Below are positions 11,513 through 23,606 of a DNA stretch of 64,000 nt, piece by piece. The position numbers and the translations under genes are program-made. The notes under the pieces were generated by a model. The model did no database searches. It was given only the letters and a program-made list of their open reading frames with translations, and had not been told where the DNA came from. Numbering within the stretch: position 1 is the stretch's first letter; every line of letters starts with the position of its first letter. The stretch is from Primulina eburnea (taxonomy: Eukaryota > Streptophyta > Magnoliopsida > Lamiales > Gesneriaceae): assembly GCF_022965805.1 (NCBI RefSeq), contig NC_133117.1, forward strand, positions 13,354,183-13,418,182, in the 5' to 3' direction.

Positions 11513-12588
11513 CGCATGTGGGATCCTTTCGGGGCCTTCTCTCATAGACAAGCTCTCTCTAGGGCCTTCTTCCTCACGATATTCCCAATATTATAATATA
11601 ATGTTTGTCACAATCAATTCACATCATTCAATATATTTTCTTTCTTTTTTATTCATAAAATATCGTGTCCTTCCCAATTTCGAAAAATAACATTTTAACA
11701 GGAAAAATTGTACAACTTTAACATAAATCATAAAATTCCATATTTTAATTGTAAACGTCTTAAAATATCATTTAGTTGTAAACGTCTTAAAATATCATTT
11801 AGCATGCATTATGATTCCTAGGGACACTGCCAAACTTTTTTGCACTACACTGGTGTAAAATGATCGTTTTACCCCTGAACCTAAAAATCCTCGGTTTTGA
11901 GTATTTATAAATTTTATTGATCGAGACTATCCCAAATAATTATTTAAGCTTAAATTTGACTTTTAATATTTTTATTTGACGTAAACTCGGATTTTGATTT
12001 GATTCCTCAATTACTAAATCGTGAAGTGTTTAAATCACGAATTAATTCAAACCTTAATATTTTCTTTTCAAACTTTAAACATAGACTTTTCATACCTAAA
12101 CTACTTCGTGAACCACGAATGACCCCCGTGGACCATGGTTCAAACAACTTCTTTCCTCTAGACATGTTCGAACCCTAGCCTATATTTATTAAGCCACTCA
12201 CAAATTTCATCGAGCCATGGCCGAGCCACCTCCTAAACCCTTGTTGAACCCTCCTGGACCAGCACACCAGCCCCAGCCCACGCATGAATCCCATTCGCAT
12301 GACTCGAGCCACGAAACCTCCTATTTCTTGGCTAGGATCCTAATCGCACTAGGACCACTCTCCTACCTGGCGTAGACCAGCCCCAACCAAGCCGCGAGCC
12401 GCCCTAGCAGAAACAGTCCATATGCGCGAATGTGGAAGATTCCTACCACTTCTGGACTTTTCCCTAGCTATTGTCCATGGCTAAGACTCTTCCTATACCC
12501 AGACCACGTCCAGCACAGCCCCTGCCCCAGCCTTAGCCCTGGCCGAGCCGTACGCAGCCATGCTAGCTAGCCGTCCGTCCTGTAAAGT
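11513..12588 (-). repeat. Family C LTR fragment
   Basis: Follows the same order of landmarks as the middle of the family A LTRs: GGGGCC repeats, TTTGTCAC(A)ATCAATTC, CATTATGATTCC, AAGCTTAAATTTGAC, and the CGAGCCA-rich block. It is cut at both ends, by family B LTR at 11512 and E2 pol at 12589. Contains a local 33-bp duplication near 11735-11800. No gene. Confidence 0.65.
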
Positions 12589-13703
12589 TTGCAGTACGGT
12601 CCTCAGATATTGACTGTGCTCATGTATGCTCTTCGAATAGATCAGGATGCCGTCTCTGAAGACTATGACGAACTAATACAAATAGGACTGGAACATGCAA
12701 TTCATGAGATTCATTTTGATCGCTGGCGCGTTCGCCAAACCGAAGGGCGCATCACCATAAACCCATAGTGCCCATACGCGTCTTGAATTTCGTATTTTGA
12801 ACGTCGGACTCTCTCACCTTCAGCTGGTGGTATCCTGATCGGAGATCTATCTTCGAGAATACTTATGCACCTGAAGCTGATCAAGTAGATCCTCGATTCT
12901 AGGCAGTGGATACTTTTTATTGACCGTGAACCTGTTCAGTTCTCTGTAATCAATGCAGAGCAGGATACTGTCATCTTTCTTCTTAACAAATAGTACCAGT
13001 GCACCTCATGGAGAAAATCTAGGTTGAATGAAACCCTTATGTAGCAAGTATTGTATTTTATTCTTCAGTTCCTTCATCTCTGCAGGTACTAGATGAGAGG
13101 GTGCCTCAGAAATCGGCATTGTACATGGTATGAGCTCGATAGAAAAGTCTATCTCTTTGTCCGGTAGAATGCCTGAAACATCGCTAGGGAAAACACCGGG
13201 GAAACCTCTGACCACTTCGACCTCCTCTAGCCTCTGACTGAATGGGTCGGTCACTGTGACGATACTGGCCAAAAATGCCTGGCAGCCCCTCTTCATGAGC
13301 TTCCTCGCACAAATGCAAGAAATGATGTGTGGCATCTACTGGTGTCTGGCTGCCTCAAATACAAATGGCTTATCGCTGAGCGGTCGGATAGACACTAACC
13401 TCCATCGAAAATATATGACAGATTCATTCGAATAGAATCAGTCCATACCCAAAATGATGTTGAACTCCAGCAATGGTAGCACGATCAAATGTGCCTGCAT
13501 TGCATTCTTCTGTAACTGAAGTTCCAATCTTTTCGCTATTTGTGAGGTAAACATTTGATCCTCGGATGGGATCGATACTCTGAAACCCAAGTCCATAGCC
13601 TCTGATTTGATTTGTTGTCACTTGAAAAAAGATTCAGGTAACGAATGAGTGGCTCCGGAATCTAGCAATGCATACGTGGCTACACCTGATATATATATCC
13701 TTC
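12589..13703 (-). pseudogene. Tekay pol fragment: protease and part of reverse transcriptase (E2)
   Basis: The protease leader GVATYALLDSGATHS reads from about 13690. An open stretch (13006-13335) holds the protease-RT linker, with FPGVFPSDVSG and the ELKNKIQYLL helix. Reverse transcriptase continues in broken frames to a catalytic box reading FRDG where FIDD is usual, then ILIYSKSIHEH, ending at 12589. Frameshifts between these blocks and the altered catalytic aspartates make it dead. The family is clear from order and motifs. Confidence 0.8.
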
Positions 13704-14174
13704 CTGCGACAAAACATACCATCAAATCATATCGCATTGAAACTTAAGAAATTTTATACCAGCAATTATCCCAAAATCCTCTATACTACTAATTTAATTC
13801 TAGTACCCAATCAAAAATCTAGATTTTACCTCGAACATTACGGAAATTGCAATTTGGCCCTTAAAGTTTCAAAAATTGCATTTTTGTCCCCATAAATTTT
13901 CGAATTAGCCCAATTAAATCTTAAAACTCTCGAAATTTACGAATTTACTCCCAAAATTTTGGAAAAATTCAAAAACAACCATAAAAATTTTGATTTTTTT
14001 TCTCAATTAGGTCTTTAAAATTCCGAACTCCTTTGGTTCAATCCTTAAATTCACTAGGTAGAACATGCAACATAATTTATTCTATGTTCTCAATCCCATA
14101 AATTAATTCTCACAAAAATCATATAACCCATGCAATCACGACAATAAATTTAAATTCTCAAACATAAAGGTTAC
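13704..14174 (-). other. Intron-like gap between gag and protease (E2), 471 bp
   Basis: Donor ACAA/GTAACC (first intron base 14174) and acceptor TTTGTCGCAG/GAAGG (last intron base 13704) are both good plant splice signals. The AT-rich interval has stops in the gag frame. Removing it would join gag and protease in frame, with the donor after the first base of a codon. Position matches the gaps in E1 and E3. Confidence 0.6.
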
Positions 14175-15224
14175 TTGTGATCAGCGTAGAGTTTGGCTCC
14201 GCCTCTGCCTCCTGTACGTGCATCATCACATACGCCCTGCCAGTAGTGGGGCCCTTGATCTTAGGGCAATATTCCGCCTTGTGGCCCTTATCCTCGCATA
14301 TGAAACATTTGAAGGTTCAACACATACATTTTCCAAAGTGGAACAGGTTGCATTGCTTGCATGGCTGCCTTTCTGCCAGCTTAGGAGCCCTTGGAGCATG
14401 TGGTGGCCTCTACTTTCCGAGCTTCTTGAACTGTCCCTGGGGCTTCTAATGCCCCTGATGCCTTGGTGGCCCTGTGAACTGCTTCTTCTGTGGCTGCGAG
14501 CTAGAATGGGCCCGATGTCTCTTCCGATGTATCTCCACCTCAATGTCTCTCAGCCTGATCCGCCTAAAAAGCACAAGCGGTGGCCTCATCATAGCTCGTC
14601 GGCCTCATCAGCATAACTTCTCGGCGCAAAGTGGGTCTCAGACCATCCATGAAATGCCTCATCTTTTGAGTGGCATCTCTCGCCAATAAGGGGCACAAAG
14701 TGTCAGCCCCTGTCGAACTTCTTGATAAATTCTGCCATGGACGAGTCCCCCTGTCGGAGACTCATGAATTCCCTCGTCAGGCGACCCCTGACATCCGCTG
14801 GAAAATATTTATTGTAGAAGATCTCCCTGAACCGGCACCAAGTGAGGGTAGCCAAATCCATCCCATGAGCGGCTCCCTCACACCAAAGCGACGCGTCATT
14901 TCTCAGCATGTAAGTGGCACACCTGACCCGGTCGCCATCCCTCATCTGCAAATACTGAAAATGTAACTCCAAGAATCGAATCCAACCCTCCGCCACAAAA
15001 AGGTCAGTGGTGCTCCCGAACTCCTTCGGGTTGAGCCGTCTGAACTGCTCATATATGTCTATTTGTGGTCTCGATGCCTACTGCGTCTGCTCCATAAGTC
15101 TAGCAATACCCTCTAGTACACCGATAGCTACGTCTCCTGGCAGCGGTGGTGGAGGTGGGAGGCCTCTATCGCCTCCAGTAGTATCATCCTGGAGTTTAGT
15201 GCTAGGGGCGCATTTGGGAGGCAT
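14175..15224 (-). pseudogene. Tekay gag (E2)
   Basis: Start codon at 15222-15224 (MPPKCAPSTK) followed by a proline-rich segment, a stop near 15078, then the capsid domain in another frame (14703-14996), with VAEGWIRFLE, CATYMLRNDASLWCE and FPADVRGRLTREFMSLRQGDS. The zinc knuckle CFICEDKGHKAEYC is at about 14260-14310, preceded by a CKQC pair and an in-frame stop. At least two frameshifts or stops break it. It ends at the splice-like donor at 14174. Confidence 0.8.
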
Positions 15225-15479
15225 GATATCTGAATACAATCCAAATTCTAAACGTAACTCATCATGCAATTTAACCTCGTTTTTCAAAACATTTAATCCT
15301 TAAATCATGAAAGCAGATAAACATGTACTGTAAATCGCTGTAAAACATGTATCATGTAATCATGCAGGTGATAGCATTAAAACAATTAAAACACTTAAAA
15401 CACTTGAAACATGCAAACTTATAGGCTTGAAGATTGAATTGCAGATGCTAGAGGTGTCACAACCCTATACAGGACCCTT

Positions 15480-15491
15480 GCTCTGATACCA
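15480..15491 (-). other. Primer binding site, Met-tRNA type (E2)
   Basis: Minus strand TGGTATCAGAGC two bases from the family D LTR start at 15494. Leader 15225-15479 shows no other feature. Confidence 0.85.
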
Positions 15492-15493
15492 AC

Positions 15494-17845
15494 TGAAATG
15501 GCTACTAAACGTCTACTAGATTTTTTATTTTTTGTTGGAAATATAATACTCAAAAATTATATTTAAATGCATGCATGAAATACTTACGAAAATTCACATT
15601 TTTAAAATACTAGTGAACAACTAACAGGTATAAATAGTGCAGTTAAAATTCATGACAAATCATCATCCCCCAAGCTTACGTTTTAAAATTAAATCAAATA
15701 TGAATCATGTTAAAACCCTGATAACCAAAAACATAGCAAAAGGGCATAGTATGTAAATATCCAAAATCACTCCTAACTCAAATCATGATGTGCGGAAAAT
15801 ACAGTCCTCGGGTTCACATTCGTACATCCAACTCTGCCTACTCAGTTTTCGACACTCCAATCTCATTATCAATATACTCACCTGCATCATTCACATCTAG
15901 TGATTCTAAAAACTCAACACACCTGTAACGTTATAGCATACGTGTAAAGCATAGAGTAAACAAAATAAAGCATATGTGTAAAGCATGTCTCAACATATCC
16001 TCATATACATGCTCTTCTCTTTTAATTGAATTCCATTCATTGATTGTAACTTGCTTATCAGCTATATTAGATTGATCCATCTACGTATAACAGTGGTACC
16101 CGACAGCGGAGACATCAGCGACAATATTACCCATCCACTGAGCCTTGGCCTTACAGCTCATCGTATACATACACATATTAGTAACAACCAACTCCCTTCC
16201 TTCAAAACTTGTCATCATTTTTATCACTTATAAAAATCATACATATACGTACTTTTCTTTACAATCAAGCATACGACATATTATTCATAATTTCAAAAAA
16301 ATTCATATACATGATAACATAAACTTTTAAAACGTGTCAAAATCGTGTTTAGGGTGCTACCAAGACTAAATACTCGACCCGGGTGCAAAATAACCATTTT
16401 TCCCCTGGACCTCAAAATTTCGACCTGAATCCAACCAAAGTCAATAAAAAAATAATAAAAAATCTTAGACATAAAATCGAGCTCGTTACAAAACATACAG
16501 GATTCCTTTTAAAACTCGAACCCGGGTTCCGGTTTTAACCCGAGTCAACCCGAATCATAACCAAATATTTCCCAACCATGCCCTACCAGCCCCTAAACCA
16601 ACTAGACCAGACAATCTAAGACCCTTGACCAGCCGTGGAAAGTTGTTGGAATTTTACTGCACGTGCTCCCTTTCACCCTGCTCGGAACTTTAGCGCTAAC
16701 CCTTAGACTCATTCCCCAAACCACCAGACCAGACCCCAGCTAGACACCCTAGGGCCATGACCGACCACATAGAACCCTCAGAGGACTAAGCCTAAGCACG
16801 CCGACACACCATGCATGCCCAAGGCTCGGATGTGTCAAGAAAACCCTAGCCGCCTCACTCCAACCCCTCGGCCTTCAGCCCACACAACCAAGTCTCGACT
16901 CCAGCATATTGACCTCTTTTTCCTCGACATGAACAACCCCTAAGACCCTCACATAGCAGCCCCTTGCACATGGAAAAAAAACTGTGAGATATATGCAAAG
17001 TAATATGTAAAACATGATCAATTGAAGCCAAAAATGATTTAACATGCAAGGGCTGTGCAATTTTCATAAACGACACACATATCAGTATATATACAGCATG
17101 AATAATGAGAAAAAGAAGATACATGGCGTGCTTTTACATTTAGGTGCTCAAAAACACGAAGGTAAGCACGTAGGACTTGTAACGGAGAAGCGGGGAAGAA
17201 GCTTTCTTGAAAACTATGGAGGATTTAGAAACTTGCTGCTGAAAATCTTCGAAAAGAGGCTGCTGATGGAGGGGAGGGGCGGCCGAATGGGTGCGCTAGG
17301 GTTAGGGTTTTCTAATGGTGTGTTTAAATAAAAGGTTTAATCATAGATGGGCCTCTAATTAAAATTAAATGAATTTAAAAGAGTTTTGGGCCTAATAAGC
17401 ACTAAAATAAACCCATAATGCCCAAACACATTCTCAAAAAATATTTCATTTTGGTACGTTTTTGAAAATATTTCTCGAACCCTCGAAAAGTCTTGTGAAT
17501 CGTTAAAATTTACGTACCAGCTAAAAATATAAGCCGACGAGTAATAATGCACAATCAAGGCTCATTTTCGAAAATCATACTTAAATACACCATATATTAA
17601 ATAATTAAAACTAATTATTCAATGAAAATATTTTTCATGATTATCCCCGGTCTCCGTTACTCGTTCGAGCGTGAAATGTAACTTAAAACCCTAATGCATG
17701 AAACTTTAACAACCAATGAAATACACACTTAACCATGCAATACACATGAAATAAAATGCATAAAAATCATAAATAACGTATTTTAAATAAATACCCTAGA
17801 TTACATGCATTTGAGTTACATAGTTTGAATTTCATAGACCTTACA
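15494..17845 (-). repeat. Family D LTR (E2 5' LTR), about 2.35 kb
   Basis: Starts TGAAATGG after the primer site and probably ends CCTTACA at 17845, where integrase coding sequence begins on the opposite strand. Contains a decayed form of the shared palindrome at 15901-15916 and a splice-donor-like TGCAG/GTGAGTATA at about 15880 in element orientation. No convincing ORF. Confidence 0.7.
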
Positions 17846-18045
17846 CAGGGCTTCCATGATCGACTTCCAGGGCAGCTGGGAGCCAAAGGTACCGCTCGTG
17901 GAGTTCACATACAACAACAATTATCAAGCATCTATCTATATGGCTCCATACGAGGTGATTTAAGTGAGAAAGTGTAGGTCAACGATCTATTGGGATGAGG
18001 TAGGGAAAAGAGCAAAGATGGTTCACTGATCAGTCTTAGGTCACC
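17846..18045 (+). pseudogene. Integrase fragment on the plus strand
   Basis: A short piece of Ty3-type integrase core. The frame reads MIDFQGSWEPKVPLVEFTYNN, then NYQASIYMAPYEV, then a TAA stop, then KCRSTIYWDEVG in the same frame. This is the conserved block after the catalytic glutamate. It is opposite in strand to E2 and E3, so it belongs to an older element into which E2 probably inserted. Confidence 0.75.
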
Positions 18046-19461
18046 ATTGCGCATGGGGACGGGCATTAGGCACTGACGTAAAATTGAAATATGATCGTTG
18101 GGCTCCTTTTGGGGCCTTTTACCGTGAAGGGGCTCCCTCTCTGGATTTATCCCTCACGATATTCTCAAAAATCATATATCATATACTCTTTGTCACACTC
18201 AATTCATATCTTCAAAAAAAAAATTTCTTTTTAATAATAAAATATCGTGTCCTTTTCAATTTAGTAAAATAGCATTTTAACAGTAAAAATTATATAAAAT
18301 TATCATAAATTGCAAAATCTCATATTTACATCATAAACATTAAAAAATATCATTTAACATGCGTTATGATCCCTCGGGAAACTGCAACTTTTTTCATACT
18401 ACACAGGTGCAAAATGACTGCTTTGCACGTTGATTTAAGATTTCACGATTTTGACATTTTCTCACTTTTATTGACTCGAGACTATCCCAAATAATTACTT
18501 AAGCTTAAATTTGACTTCTAATATTTTTATTTGATGTAAACTCGAAGATATAAATTTAATTATTAATTCGTGAAGCGTTTAATTCCCGAATTAATTCAAA
18601 TTTAAATATTTTCTATCCAAACTTTAAACATAAATTTTTCATACCTAAACAAACCTCACGAACCATGAACTGCCCTCCCATGGACCATGGTTCGAACCTT
18701 TTCCCATTAAACTAAAAAATTTGAACCCTAGCTTGCCCCCATCGAGCCATGGCCCAAATCCATCTAGCCACCATCGGGCCACCTTAGACCATACTTGGAC
18801 TAGTCCTCCTGTACCATTGTCGAACCCTCTAGGACCAGCTCACCAGCCCTCAGCTTACAAGACCAGCAGCGCACGGTTCCTATTCTTTCTTAGGGTCGCG
18901 GCCTTCTCCTATTACTCCAACACGAGCCACGCCGCACCAGCCCCAACCTTGACTCTGAACCACCATCCCTAGACTCTACTGGACCAGCCTAGACCAGCCC
19001 CAACCTAGCTGTGAGCCACCACAGTTGTAGCTCACCAATTGTGTGTGGGGAAGAGTCCTAGTTCATGAGGACTCTTCCCTAGTTGCTATACTCGAGTCCT
19101 AGCATCTGCCCATCCCTTACATCAGCCCAGCCCCTAGCCCTGCCCTGGCCCAGCCACGTGTAGCCAAGCACCTAGCCGTGCCATCTTCCAAACGTGTAGC
19201 TTACAAAATCCTAGGACTCCTCTTCCTAGCCAAGATCGACTCCAGACCTCGTTTCCACCTTAAATAATCCATGTTCCACTCAAATCATCAAAACGTTGAA
19301 AATATTAATCCTATCGTTAAACGAATCATGCTTCAATATTTTTCATGCAAAAAAAATTAAAACAAGCATAATATGGATTGAATGATGTGTCAAAGGAATT
19401 TATAAACATGCTTTTTTGTTTTAGAACTTTCGAATATACGATCGTTGGCGGGGGCGCGAAG
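18046..19461 (-). repeat. Family C LTR fragment (E3, left)
   Basis: Landmarks in order: GATCGTTGGGCTCC, a CTCCCTCTCTGGA block, TTTGTCACACTCAATTC, GCGTTATGATCCCTCGGG, the CGAGCCATGG block, ending at GGCGCGAAG at about 19461, where integrase sequence begins. No gene. Confidence 0.7.
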
Positions 19462-21722
19462 CATTCCCATCGGTATTTCATGCTCTGCCCTCACTTGTTG
19501 ACATGTTAAGCATTCGGATACAAAGCACATAATGTCTCTTTTCATTTCCGGCCACCAATATAAAAGTTGCAGTCCTTGTAAATCTTGGTACTTCCGGGAT
19601 AAACATAATATAGGGTATTGTGAGCTTCTGTCATAATTTCAACTCTAAGTGAATCACCACTAGTAACCCATAGTCGACCTCGATACTTAAAAATGCGATC
19701 CTCGAGTGAATATAACATGATACCCTTTGATTCATCTCGTTGTCTCCATTTCTGCAATTGCTCATCATTCAACTGTCGGCCTCGAATTCTATCTCGTAAA
19801 GTGGAATGCACTGTCAATGTAGCGAGATTAGGGACCTCTGTCCTAGCATAAACTTCAAGATCAAAGCGCTGAATTTTCACTTGTAGAAGTCTCTGTACTG
19901 ATAAATGTGCCAAGACTGTCCCTTTTCTACTCAGAGCATCCACAACTACATTAGCCTTGCTAGGATGGTAGTTAATGTTACATTCATAGTCCTTAAAAAG
20001 ATCTAGCCATCGTCTTTGTCTCATATTCAAGTCCTTTTGGATGAAGAAATATTTAATACTTTTATGATCTGTAAAGATCTTGCATTTCTCATCATACAAG
20101 TAGTGCCTCCAAATTTTCAACGCAAATATAACTGCTGCAAGCTCAAGATCATGCATCGGATAATTCTTTTCATGTACTTCAAGTTTTCTAGATGCATACG
20201 CTATGACTCGACCATTTTTCATGAGAATGGCGTCCAATCCAAGTTTTGAAGCATTGGTAAATACCACATATTCCCCTTGCTCTGTCAGTATAGCTCAACT
20301 GATCGAAGCTATTTTGACACTCCTGTCCCCATACAAATTTCAAATTCTTCTTCGTCAATGATGTCAAGGGTACTGTAATGAATGAAAAACCCTTGATGAA
20401 CTTATGATAGTAGCCAACTAAATGGAAGAAAATGCGTATTTGCGTCACAGTTTTAGGCATAGGCAACTGCTTAACTGACTCGACCTTAGATGTGTCGAGC
20501 TTACTCCTTCTTTTGACACAATGTGGCCTAAGAATTCTACCCTCTTCAACCAAAACTCACACTTTCTGACTTTTTCATATAATTTCCTCTCTCGTAATAC
20601 TTGCAAGTCCTCAAATGCTGATCATGCTCCTCATGGATCTTGGAATAGATCATGTTATCATTGATGAAAACAATTATGAAATGATCGAGATACATCTGAA
20701 ATACGCTGTTCATGAGATCCATGAAGATTGCTGGGGCGTTGGTAAGCCCAAACGGCATCACTAAAAACTCATAATGTCCATAACGTGTCCTGAACGCCAT
20801 TTTATGTACATCCTACTCCTTAAAATTTCAACTGGTGATATACAGACCTAAGATTTATCTTTGAAAATACTGAAACTCTTGAAATTGATCAAATTAATCC
20901 TCGATTCGAGGAAATGGATACTTATTCTTCACTGTCACTATATTTAGCTCCTTATAGTCGATGAACAACCTCATAGTCCCATCCTTCTTTTTCACAAATA
21001 ACATTGTCACGCCCAATGGAGAGAAACAGGGCGAATAAATCCTTTGTTTAACAGTTCTTGAATTTGGTCATTCAATTCCTTCATTTCAGTGGGTGCTAAT
21101 CGATATGGTATGTTAGAGATCGACACTATAACGGGCATCAAATCAATAGCGAATTCCACTTCTCTTTTGGGTGGGATGCCAGAAACATCGTCGGGAAATA
21201 CATCCAGAATAATCCTTAACTACCTCCACATCCTCAATAGATAGATTTCAGTTTCGGGTTCAGATATAATACTAGCGAGAAAACATGGGCAATCCTTTTG
21301 AATAAGCTTCTTCGCACGCATGCATGAAAAAATATGTGGTATTTGATTGTTTTGCGCCGCCTCAAAGTTAAATGCTTTCCCATTTGGTGGTCTAATAGAT
21401 ATTGACCTCTGTCGAAAATCAATAGTAGCCCCATTCAGTGTGACCCATCGATCCCCAAAATAATGTCGAACTCGGGCATGAGTAGTACTCTAAGGTCCGC
21501 CTGTATAATATTCTTTTGCAATTTAAGTTCCACATCCTTAACCATGCTACTAGAGACCATTAGTTGACTAGAGAGAACTGTAACTCTGAATGGGCGATTC
21601 GAAAACCACTGGTAAGATTCCCAATTGTTTCACAGAGGATTCAAATATGAAAGAATGCGTAGCTCAAGAATCTATCATAGCGTAAGTAGCTACGCCCGCT
21701 AACAAAATTCGTCTTGATAACA
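19462..21722 (-). pseudogene. Tekay pol: protease, reverse transcriptase, RNase H, start of integrase (E3)
   Basis: Minus-strand order follows the family. Protease leader LLAGVATYAMIDS is at about 21665-21710. Then come a broken protease-RT segment and reverse transcriptase from about 21000 to 20546, with [12 protein letters not shown] and a catalytic box reading FIND where FIDD is usual. RNase H is at 19830-20270, with [23 protein letters not shown] and the DALSRK end. The integrase zinc-binding domain ends with FVSECLTCQQVRAEH at about 19480. The integrase core and chromodomain are missing because the sequence switches to LTR at 19461. Several frameshifts; inactive. Confidence 0.85.
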
Positions 21723-22151
21723 CTTGCATTATACTAAATTAAGGCCATAAAATTTAGGAATTCCCTATCATCTAGGCCCTGCTAGTTTCCCATATGAGAA
21801 TTTCAACCCCTTAAAAGTTTCGAATTTTGCAAGTAAGTCCTAGGAAATTTCGAATTTTTCTAAATTTTTCCTCGACATTTTTCAAAAATTGCCATCTAGT
21901 CCCTTGATTTTTCAAATTGCACTAGGTTCTCATTATTTATTTTTCGTAAATTTTAATTTAGCCCCTAAAAATTTCAATCTTTTACAATTTGATCCAATAA
22001 CTAGTGTTTGCAAGAATTCAATTACTTAAATCCTAGAGTTTGTAGCATGCATTGTAATTCGTCGAGTTCAATTCATCTTGATTTAATTATAGAATCCATG
22101 ATTTTATCTTAAGCAATAAAGCAATATAAAATGCCTAAATAGTTGGAATAC
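21723..22151 (-). other. Intron-like gap between gag and protease (E3), 429 bp
   Basis: Donor TTGCAG/GTATTCC (first intron base 22151) and a possible acceptor ATGCAAG (last intron base 21723). The donor again falls after the first base of a codon, and the acceptor restores the protease frame. The interval is AT-rich with stops. Confidence 0.55.
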
Positions 22152-23165
22152 CTGCAATAAGCTTAGTATCTGGCTCCGCTTGCTCAGCATGCATCACGTA
22201 TGCCCTTCCAGACGTGGGTTGCTTGAGCTTTGGGCAATCACCAGCCTTATGCCCCATTCCTCTGCACTTGAAGCACTTGTAGGTTGCCCACATACACTTG
22301 TCATAGTGATGGCGATCACACTCTTTGCAACGTGGCTTCTCAGCAGTTTTTAGAAAGTTTTCTTTAGGTGGTTTTCCTTGTGGTTTCATTTGTCCCGGTC
22401 GCTTAGGTGGTCCCGTAAATGGTTTTTTATTATGCTAACTAGCTTGCTGGGCTCGATTCCTCTTACGCTGAATCTCTTAATTAATATCCTTAAGTGATTG
22501 TTCGGCTCGAAAAGCTTTAGCAATGGCACTAGTATAGTCAATAGGATCAGTGAGCATCACATCGTGTCGGAACGTCGGCCTCAATCCATCCAATAACTGC
22601 CATAACTTCTCCGCAACATCATCAACAATCAAGGGCACAAAATGACAGCCCATATCAAACTTCTACACAAACTCAGCAACACACAAGTTCCCCTGGTGGA
22701 GACTCATAAACTCTCTCTTCAACCTCGAACAAACGTCGGTAGTGAAATATTTATCATAGACGCCCTCTTGAAATCCTCCCATGACAGTGTCACTAAATTC
22801 ACTCCTCGCTCCGCTCCGCTCCGCTCCCAACATAAGGAAGCGTCGCCCTTCAACGGATAGATTGTACAACAAACTCGGTCAGCGTCCGTCAGATCCATAT
22901 ATCATAAGATCACCTCTAAAGATCTAATCCATCCCTCAGCCACGAATGGATCAGTAGTGCTAGAAAAATCCTCATGGTTCATCCTCCAAAATCGCTCATA
23001 GTTAGCTTTCGGTCTGGCCCTCACACCATTTCCCACGTACTTCCCTAATAAAAGAGCCATACCGGCTAGCACACGGGCACTAGCATCTTGATTAGGTGGA
23101 GGCTGTGGGATCTCCTCCTCATGTCTATCCTCATTATCCATACGAAAAACTCGCCTATGAGGCAT
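22152..23165 (-). pseudogene. Tekay gag (E3)
   Basis: Start codon at 23163-23165 (MPHRRVFRMDNED). Pro/Gln-rich N-terminus, then a capsid segment to 22902 with ERFWRMNHEDFSS and VAEGWIRSLE. A frame change is followed by 22663-22872, with KYFTTDVCSRLKREFMSLHQG. The zinc knuckle CFKCRGMGHKAGDC and an upstream CKECDRHHYDKC pair lie in the open stretch 22135-22389. A GCTCC microsatellite at 22805-22828 falls within the capsid and may be the cause of one frameshift. Not functional. Confidence 0.8.
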
Positions 23166-23606
23166 ATCTGTACAAGTTGCCCATAAATGAAATATCATTT
23201 AACATTCGTTATCATCCCTCGGGACACTGCCAACCCAACCCATGGGTAAAATGACTATTTCGTCCGTAGACTTAAGATTTCTCGATTTTGACCTTCTCTC
23301 ACTTTTATTGACTCAAGACTATACAAAATAATTTTTTAAGCTTAAATTTGACTTCTAATAATTTTATTTAACGTAAAATCGAGGATTTAGATTTAATTAT
23401 TTAATTACTAATTCGTGAAGCATTTAATTCCCGAATTAATTTAAATTTAAATATTTCTTTTCCAATCATTAAAATAAACTTTTCATACCTAAACGACCCT
23501 CGTGAACCATGAACCCCCCCCCCCCCCCTCCCATGGACCGTGGTTTGAACCATTTCCCATTTAAATCGAAAATTCGAACCCTAGCTCGCCCCCATTGAAT
23601 CACGAC

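Larger units (their letters stand above)
12589..17845 (-). mobile_element. E2: truncated Tekay/Del-type element, LTR family D
   Basis: Minus-strand order is the 5' LTR (15494-17845), Met-tRNA primer site (15480-15491), gag (14175-15224), an intron-like gap (13704-14174), protease and N-terminal reverse transcriptase (12589-13703). Everything downstream of the catalytic region of reverse transcriptase is missing, replaced by family C LTR sequence. Confidence 0.8.

Noticed and set aside
14218..14616. A 132-codon plus-strand ORF
   Set aside because: Antisense shadow of the E2 gag zinc-knuckle region.
23510..23530. Run of about 14-15 C bases
   Set aside because: A simple homopolymer in a family C LTR, possibly of uncertain length in the assembly; no function suggested.
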